Source: Hymenochaete sp. R1 (taxonomy: Eukaryota; Basidiomycota; Agaricomycetes; Hymenochaetales; Hymenochaetaceae). From it: 64,000 nt of DNA. The stretch is from the NCBI GenBank assembly GCA_019400425.1, contig JAFREE010000067.1:1-64000 (forward strand), written 5' to 3'. The notes under the pieces are model-generated. The model ran no database searches, had not been told where the DNA came from, and saw nothing but the letters and a program-made list of their open reading frames with translations. This document shows, in pieces, positions 58,022 through 64,000 of this stretch (position 1 is the stretch's first letter; each line of letters opens with the position of its first letter). Made by a program: the position numbers and the translations under genes.

Positions 58022-58755
58022 TGAGAGGATGGAGGGGAAGGTGTATTTTTATTCTTACAGCACATGTTGATTTTCTTTTCGTCCTTTGCCCTTTTGACCT
58101 TTTTGTCTTAAATATTCTTCGCTACTTTGAAAAAGGATGGCGTTGAATGTAATTTTCATACCATTTCATTTACAAGTGTCAAAGCACATGTACATAAAAA
58201 CACATAAAACACGCGTACGTTTTATACGAGGATACAAGGAAACGGGACAATTTACATTGCACGTTCGTATTGAGCAGTGTGTCAGTCTCTAAGTAAGCGT
58301 TCAAGTATTGCTGCTGATTTGAGGGCTGCAGGGCCAGTGCAGGCGGTGGCCTTTTTTTCTCGATCGCAAAAACTTCGAACCATCCGCACGCGATGTCTGT
58401 GTCTGTGGTCGTGGTTGAGTTGTCCGCGACTTGAACGAGTACTTTCATGACAAGTTTCTTTTCTTACATCAATACTGGCGCATCCGTACCGGGTCTGGCG
58501 TTCGTATTGAATTCAGCAATCGGGCATGTACGTGAATACACACACGTACGGGAAAGGGCGCCTATTTTAAAGCCATGTGGTCAACAGGTGCGTTCAAAGA
58601 TGTGCAGTGCGGTGGGTGCAGTGGGAACCAGCACCAGCACTGCTGAGGCACCTTTCCCGCCTTTACATTTGGTTGCGTCTTTCTTCCTTTCGCCTTCACG
58701 GTCATCCTGGGATTCGTGATTTCGTTCAAGTTGTCGACACACTACACGAGCTTTG
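58022..58755. other. Spacer before kinase 2
   Basis: A minus-strand open frame at 58179-58448 starts with an ATG and reads MKVLVQVADNSTTTTDTDIA, but it lies in 3' flank sequence and has no support. Otherwise promoter of kinase 2. Confidence 0.35.
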
Positions 58756-60330
58756 ATGGCCGACTTTGGCAAACAAGACGAACTTGGAGGAGTGCGTACA
58801 GACGAAGCCGAAGAGCAAGCACATATCATTAGTTCGACGATTCGGCCATTGACTATTCGGAGGACGTTACCGGTGGACGATAGATGCATTCTTCTGCGCT
58901 TGAAGGACTACGATCTACATGGTAAAATAATGGAACGATCGCAACACACTGTCAGCATTGGGGGTTACTCAGACGTCTTCAAAGGAACTTGCCATCTAGG
59001 GCCCACTGGACACTGGCAGGTCGTCGTCGTCGCTATTAAGCGCCTTCGATTCAAGCTGAAATCAGAGGATTGTAAAAATGTAGGGCTTCTCGCGGCTTCA
59101 TGAATTGTAGTACACGACGTATGAATCTGAGTCGGATTCAATTTATTCAGCTTTTCGAGAAAGAAATCTACGTTTGGTCCAAGCTGAACCATCGAAATAT
59201 CCTTCCGCTCCTGGGCTATGCCTTTGACGCAGATACGGGCTACCCCATGTTGATATCTGAATGGGTGGATTTTGGCTCCGCTTGGGACTACATCAGAGAA
59301 CACCCTGAACTGCAGCTCAACGACGTCCTGGAAATGGTACGTCCTGTTTAACTAAGGCACTTTTAATCGCCGTATGACCAATACCTTGGTTTCTCAGATT
59401 TGCGATGTTGCTGCAGGACTCGAGTATCTGCATGCAGAAGACACAATTCACAGTGATATCAAGACGGTGAGTGCATAGATTATTTTTTCTTCCCTTTTTC
59501 TACATATATATTCGTGTTAAATTCTCCTTTAGGATAACGTTGTCATCGCTCCAGGAGGAAGAGCAATGATTTGCGACTTCGGGACCGCGCGAATACTCCA
59601 TCCGACACAATCTCTGGCAGAGCTGACGTCGACGACAAAAGGCACCGTGAAATTCTTTGCCCCAGAGCTTTTCGATTATCAGAACTCGACCTCGCATTCG
59701 AAAGCAACCGATGTATGGGCTTTCGGAATGACAGTATATGTTCAGTTTTTCCCTCTCCTAAGCTTTGATCTACCCTAAATTAGCTCATGAATCTCGTCAG
59801 GAAATAAGCACGAGACGGAGAACTTATCAAGGCATGTCAGAAGTTCAAGCATTCTCAGCCATCTCAAATGGGATACTGCCGCCCTTTCCGAATCTGAGAT
59901 CGAACAACGAGCAATCACTGTATTTAGAACTACAAGATGTTTGCCGACACTGTTGGTGCACTTCCGCCGAACTGAGGCCAAACGCGATGGTTATCAAAAC
60001 GCGTCTCAGTCAATTGCTTGCGAATTCACGGAAAGCCCCATTAATATTGGATGCCAGTGACTATTTGGTAAGTTTCGATGTCACGATTACCCTTTAGACA
60101 CATTTTCTGACTGATGTTCCAAGGGGATTAAGCTAGTTGACGAAATGTTCATCTTTCGTGATGACGACGATTCATTGGAGCTTGTAGAGGTTTCAGACTC
60201 GGAAAGAGCCCCGTCTCAAAGCGCGGGCAGCAACATTGAGAACAACTGGTCCATTGTTGATATCGGTTCTGACGATTTCGAAAGCATACGTTTGACCGAC
60301 CATCGAAGTCTATTAATCCGCGACTCGTAG
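58756..60330 (+). CDS. TKL-like protein kinase, paralogue of kinase 1 without the C-terminal fusion (420 aa)
   Basis: Six exons: 58756-59079, 59151-59336, 59398-59466, 59533-59739, 59801-60067, 60124-60330. Intron positions match those of the gene at 31528-34601. Shared blocks include LHGKIMERSQHTVSIGGYSD, FEKEIYVWSKLNHRNILPLL, GYAFDADTGYPMLISEW, HSDIKTDN, MICDFGTARI and SKATDVWAFGMTVY. The ATP Lys (AIKRL), catalytic Asp and DFG Asp are present. As in its paralogue, HRD is HSD. After the kinase domain there is only a short acidic tail (RDDDDSLELVEVSDSE), so the linker and the terminal domain of kinase 1 are absent. The VVVV insertion before AIKRL is specific to this copy. Confidence 0.87.
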
Positions 60331-61141
60331 CCTCTTATCCGGACTTTCGTCCTCCGAGTCCGCGGTCCCGGAGGAATGACGAGGGCCACTCCGAGCGGCC
60401 CATAAATGCGTCCATACCATCCAGACGAGAGTGCGGATTGGGGCCGGAGTTGGAGTCAGAGGAAGGGAGATCGCAAGACGAAGGTGCGGGCGCTGAGAAA
60501 AAGGAGGCGCGCTCGAAAACTAATAAGGCTTGCGGCGAGTAGGAGAAGTCGGTCGAACCTGGGCAAATCGACCGCGCAACGCGAAGCGGAAGAAGCGAAC
60601 GCACGAAGAAAAGTACTCGTATTATGAACGTACCGCGCGCGACGGGCTCCATGCAAAAGTAGTAGTACAGCCTACCTACACATATTTATTCTTTGGTATT
60701 ATTAAGTTCTGTTTCAGACTATCTCCGTCTTCACAGATTTCGATGGATGTGATCACGCTGCAGAAGAAGGGCATATGCAAGTGACTTAAGCAAATTTTTG
60801 GAGGCGACCCGGGAGGACTGCATCGGTTGGGAGATACTTTATAATGCGGTGTGTAAAATCAATATCGTGGAAAAAGATAATTATTATTGTCTTGGGTCTC
60901 TGCTTTGTTTCTGCATACATTTTTATTCTTCGACCACTGGCATTACAATTCTATTCGATGTTCCCATTTTTAATAGCTTTCGCCGACTCTTCCGAAGCGG
61001 CACAGGATGTGACTATCATACCACCCACCTACAGAGTACAACTGCAATAATAAACGCCAAGAAACATACAACATACAACATGCAGCATACAAGCACCCCA
61101 CTTCCACCCTCTAAAGTTTAACGTATGCACTGAAGTCGAAT
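60331..61141. other. Convergent spacer, kinase 2 / SQS1
   Basis: Overlapping open frames on both strands at 60335-60652 show no family motif. No gene called. Confidence 0.4.
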
Positions 61142-64000
61142 CTATTTCGTCGCCCCCAACCCAAGCTTCGTATTCTTAATAATCGCCGTCAAAGGCACGT
61201 CCAACCCACCCTTTGCAGCCCCAATCCTCTCCCCCTCGGCCCAGCCCATTCCCGCCAACATCCTAAAACCGACATTCGCTTCTCCAATCTTCGGTGCTGC
61301 CCTCCCTACCTCGTCGCCCTCCTTTTGTTTTAAACCCGGCCCACCTCCTCCACCAGCCTTTCCACCACCCCGTCCGCCTTTCTCCCGATTCCAAGGCCGC
61401 GTGAACCCCGTCTCACCCGCATCCCTCAAAATCCTTCCTAGCTTTCTCTCGTTGACGCCAACCCCACTTCGACTCGTCTTGCTCAGCATCGTGAACCTTG
61501 ACTCGCCCTTCCCATGACTCTTGCTTTTCAATTTGAAACAGTCCGCCACCTCGTGCACCCTCTTCCTCGACTCCCTGTCCATCGGCGGGAGCGTGAGCGG
61601 TCGCGTATTCGAAAGGTCGGCGAGGTACGTTCGGATTTGGGAGACGAGAGCTGGGATGGTGGGAGCTGGGTCGACGGGGCCGTCGCCGTCATCTGAGTTA
61701 CGTCCCTTGCGGGTTTCCGCGTGCCGGAGGGCGGTGAGGACGTCTTTTCGGCCTTTTTTGCCGCTATTGTGCGGTGCAAAAGGATCGAGGGCTGCTTTTT
61801 GGCGGTCGAGGGCGCGTTTGCGTTTATTCTCGGCTTTCTTTGCGCGGTCGTTCTCCCACTGGGCACGTAGTTCAGGTGGAAGACCGGATCCAAAGTCTTT
61901 TCCTATTTTTTTTAGCATAAGGAGTATATTTGAATGTTCCGAACCTTGAATACGTACTGCGCTTCGCCGGTACGGAGTCAAAGTCACCATCACGAATAGA
62001 TTTGAACAAAGCTTTCTTCGCTTTACGATCCCGGCCATGGAGAATATGAGAGTTATCATCCAATAAAGACTGTTTCAATCATGAAGTTCAGGTCTTGGAA
62101 ATCGATGGTCCATTTAATTACTCACCTGGATAGTAGCAAGGTAATCGTCGTCGTCTTCCTCCCAAGTGAAAAAATCGTCAAAGTCATCCCGGTCATCTTC
62201 ATCTTCATCGTCGTCATCCTCCGACTCTGATACCTCTGCCCGTCCATTTCTGTATCCCAGTTTTGACATCCTAGCCTGAAATAGTCCGCCTGGAGAACCT
62301 TCCAATGTTGCGAAAGCGTTTTCTTTCATCTTTCCCTTGGCGTTCTGCCTGACTTTGTTCAAGCGGGCCTGGAAATTGCGCCGAGGGGTCTCTTCTTCAT
62401 CCGACGAAATCTCGTCCTCTTCGTCCTCTTCCTCATCATCGATAACCCCATCTTCCATCGCCCCCAGTAGCGAATTCAACTCTGCCTGAAAAACTGCCTC
62501 AACTTCGCTATCCTGGCCTTCACTCTCATCCTCGCTCGTGCCTTCTTCGTCGCTTTCTTCATCTTCCTTTCGAAGCCGCTCCTCATCCTCGATATCGTCC
62601 ATCGTCTTATGTTCCAACCCAGCAACGCTCATACTTTTCACGAAGCTTTGCATACCTTTCATGTCAACATCAGGGTCGAGGTCCATGCCACCCAAACTGC
62701 TCGACACTTTCTCAATATCCGATTCGATGCTATGCTGGTTGGCTACTTGCTCCACTTCAACATCGTCTTCATCCGAATCATCACCCCAATCGATGTCCGA
62801 ACCTTCGCGTCTGTTCTCGGGCTTCTCGCCCTCGTGTAAGTGTCTCTCCTCTAACATTGCGCCATATGACCCAAAGGAGCCTCCGCCCTTACCCCCCGCT
62901 TTCCTAAGTTGCTTCCGGTTCAGCTTCGTAAGTCGTTTCCCACGTGGCGTCGCGCGATGGATCATCTCACGATTCGCCTGTGCCGCTTTCGAGATACGCG
63001 AGAATGAGAACTTCATGTCATCAAAGGTTTTGGATGTTGAAGGCTGTGGTGACTCGTCTCTGGCGGAACCAGTGGTTGATAATTTGGTAGGACCAGGCAA
63101 AATGGTGCTGGTGATGTTTGGTGTTGCTTCTCTTGAGCGAGGATATAGAACCACGTCATCTTCGGGAGGAGCTACGCCGAGAGGTTCTCCTGATACGGGA
63201 GTCGCGTTATAGATGATAGTGTGTGGCTCCGAAGATTGGGAAGGGCCGGGATCCAAAAAGAAGTCCAAGGCGTCAGTTTCCCCATCACCGTCGCCAGCAG
63301 GCAGAGACTGGACTGCTGACTCATACGCAGTCGTATCAGAAGATGCGGAAATCGTAGGTTCGACAGCGATTGGTTGTCGCCCAGGTACAGTTAGGGACTC
63401 TATACGCTCGTTACTCACCGGTAACGCTACCGTAGTTTGAGACGTCTGCATATTCTCGACCGCAGTAAACGCCGCCTCCTTCCTGACGACGTGGTGTGAC
63501 ACTGCAGAGATCGATTGCACCGACGACTCTTCTTTCACAGTTCCACTGTGTGCCCCGGACACATTCTCAATGAATTGCCCGAGATTCCCGAAGTCTACAC
63601 TTGTTATCGGAACAGAGTCGTCAACATCGAATAGCGAGTCATTCGGGTTGTGGAAAATGTTCTCTTGGGAACTTGACTCGGGCCTCTGGTGCGAAAAGAT
63701 GCGCGTGATCTGGTCTGCTGTTGGAACATGATCTTCTGGTTCTGAGCAAAAAAAATAGGTAAGGAGGAGAAGTTGCGAGAACTTGAGGTAGCAAAGCGTA
63801 CCTATGAAGGGTTCGACCTGTATTAGCTCCTCTCGTTCCTCGAAAAGTACAGGCGTAATTTGAGCCGGAACGAAGTTAATAGGTCGCAAAAAAGGCCTAT
63901 CATTGGCTAGTAGGTCTGCAAGAGGGACATTCGGGTTGAACTTGGAGCCCAATCCAGCACCGCGCCTTCGACTGAACGAAACAGGCGTCTCTGATCTGGA
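61142..64000 (-). CDS. SQS1: SQS1-like R3H and G-patch protein, 5' end outside the window
   Basis: Activator of the Prp43 helicase in splicing and ribosome assembly. The visible part starts inside the gene at the right edge (RRRGAGLGSKFNPNVPLADL) and ends with TAG at 61144-61142. Introns occur near 63800-63740, 62125-62069 and 61964-61912, all GT-AG. The middle is very acidic (runs such as SEDDDDEDEDDRDDFDDFF), with a basic nuclear-type segment (KKAENKRKRALDRQK). The R3H-like region reads SRKRVHEVADCFKLKSKSHG then ESRFTMLSKTSRSG. The C-terminal G-patch is VGFRMLAGMGWAEGERIGAA then LGLGATK. The order acidic region, R3H, G-patch matches Sqs1/Pfa1. The start codon and promoter are not in the window. 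Confidence 0.85.

Noticed and set aside
60335..60652. Overlapping open frames on both strands between kinase 2 and SQS1
   Set aside because: Both frames are open over the same GC-rich stretch, no motif is present, and the place is a convergent 3' region.

Overview
The window is nuclear DNA of a filamentous fungus, almost certainly a mushroom-forming basidiomycete (Agaricomycetes, probably Agaricales). The evidence is many short GT-AG introns of about 50-70 bp, dense genes on both strands, microexons, tandem GH16 glucanases, TKL-type kinases, a Ser-rich cupredoxin surface protein and a Zn2Cys6 regulator with an RRGPPKGY motif. There are no CRISPR arrays, rRNA genes or convincing tRNA genes. 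Gene models were spliced by hand from the sequence and checked by reading phase and family motifs.

Positions 1-10.1 kb are an accessory, duplicated region. A complete Ohr/OsmC peroxidase gene (2-732) is followed by a tandem orphan family of three minus-strand genes (2295-3070, 5881-6624, 7288-8080) and a diverged fourth member in inverted orientation (9272-10107). All four have the same three-exon, phase-0 layout and share a C-terminal motif. A decayed copy of the Ohr gene (4035-4350) shows that Ohr plus orphan gene was the unit duplicated.

Positions 11.4-26.1 kb carry a secreted or membrane-anchored lysophospholipase (phospholipase B) and three tandem GH16 endo-beta-glucanases. Between the first two glucanases sits an intronless 628-aa protein of unknown function with two internal repeats. 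A relic of a related protein lies upstream of the third glucanase. A 587-bp MITE with TA target duplication sits at the second duplication junction.

Positions 26.7-47.7 kb are mainly core genes: RAD23 and an LRR protein (head to head), a TKL kinase fused to an unusual C-terminal domain, a GNAT acetyltransferase, cysteine synthase, ARF6-like GTPase, a cupredoxin membrane protein, a voltage-gated K+ channel and the ER-fusion GTPase SEY1. Positions 48.4-64 kb hold a BTB protein, a large Zn2Cys6 transcription factor, a Ser/Pro-rich nuclear-type protein, a second TKL kinase paralogous to the first, and the 5'-truncated spliceosomal cofactor SQS1, which runs off the right edge.

The most unusual content is the four-gene orphan family, the two-repeat protein with its GH16-linked relic, and the kinase fusion. 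Smaller points are a 12-nt and a 14-nt microexon and a GC-AG intron that hides the true end of cysteine synthase.
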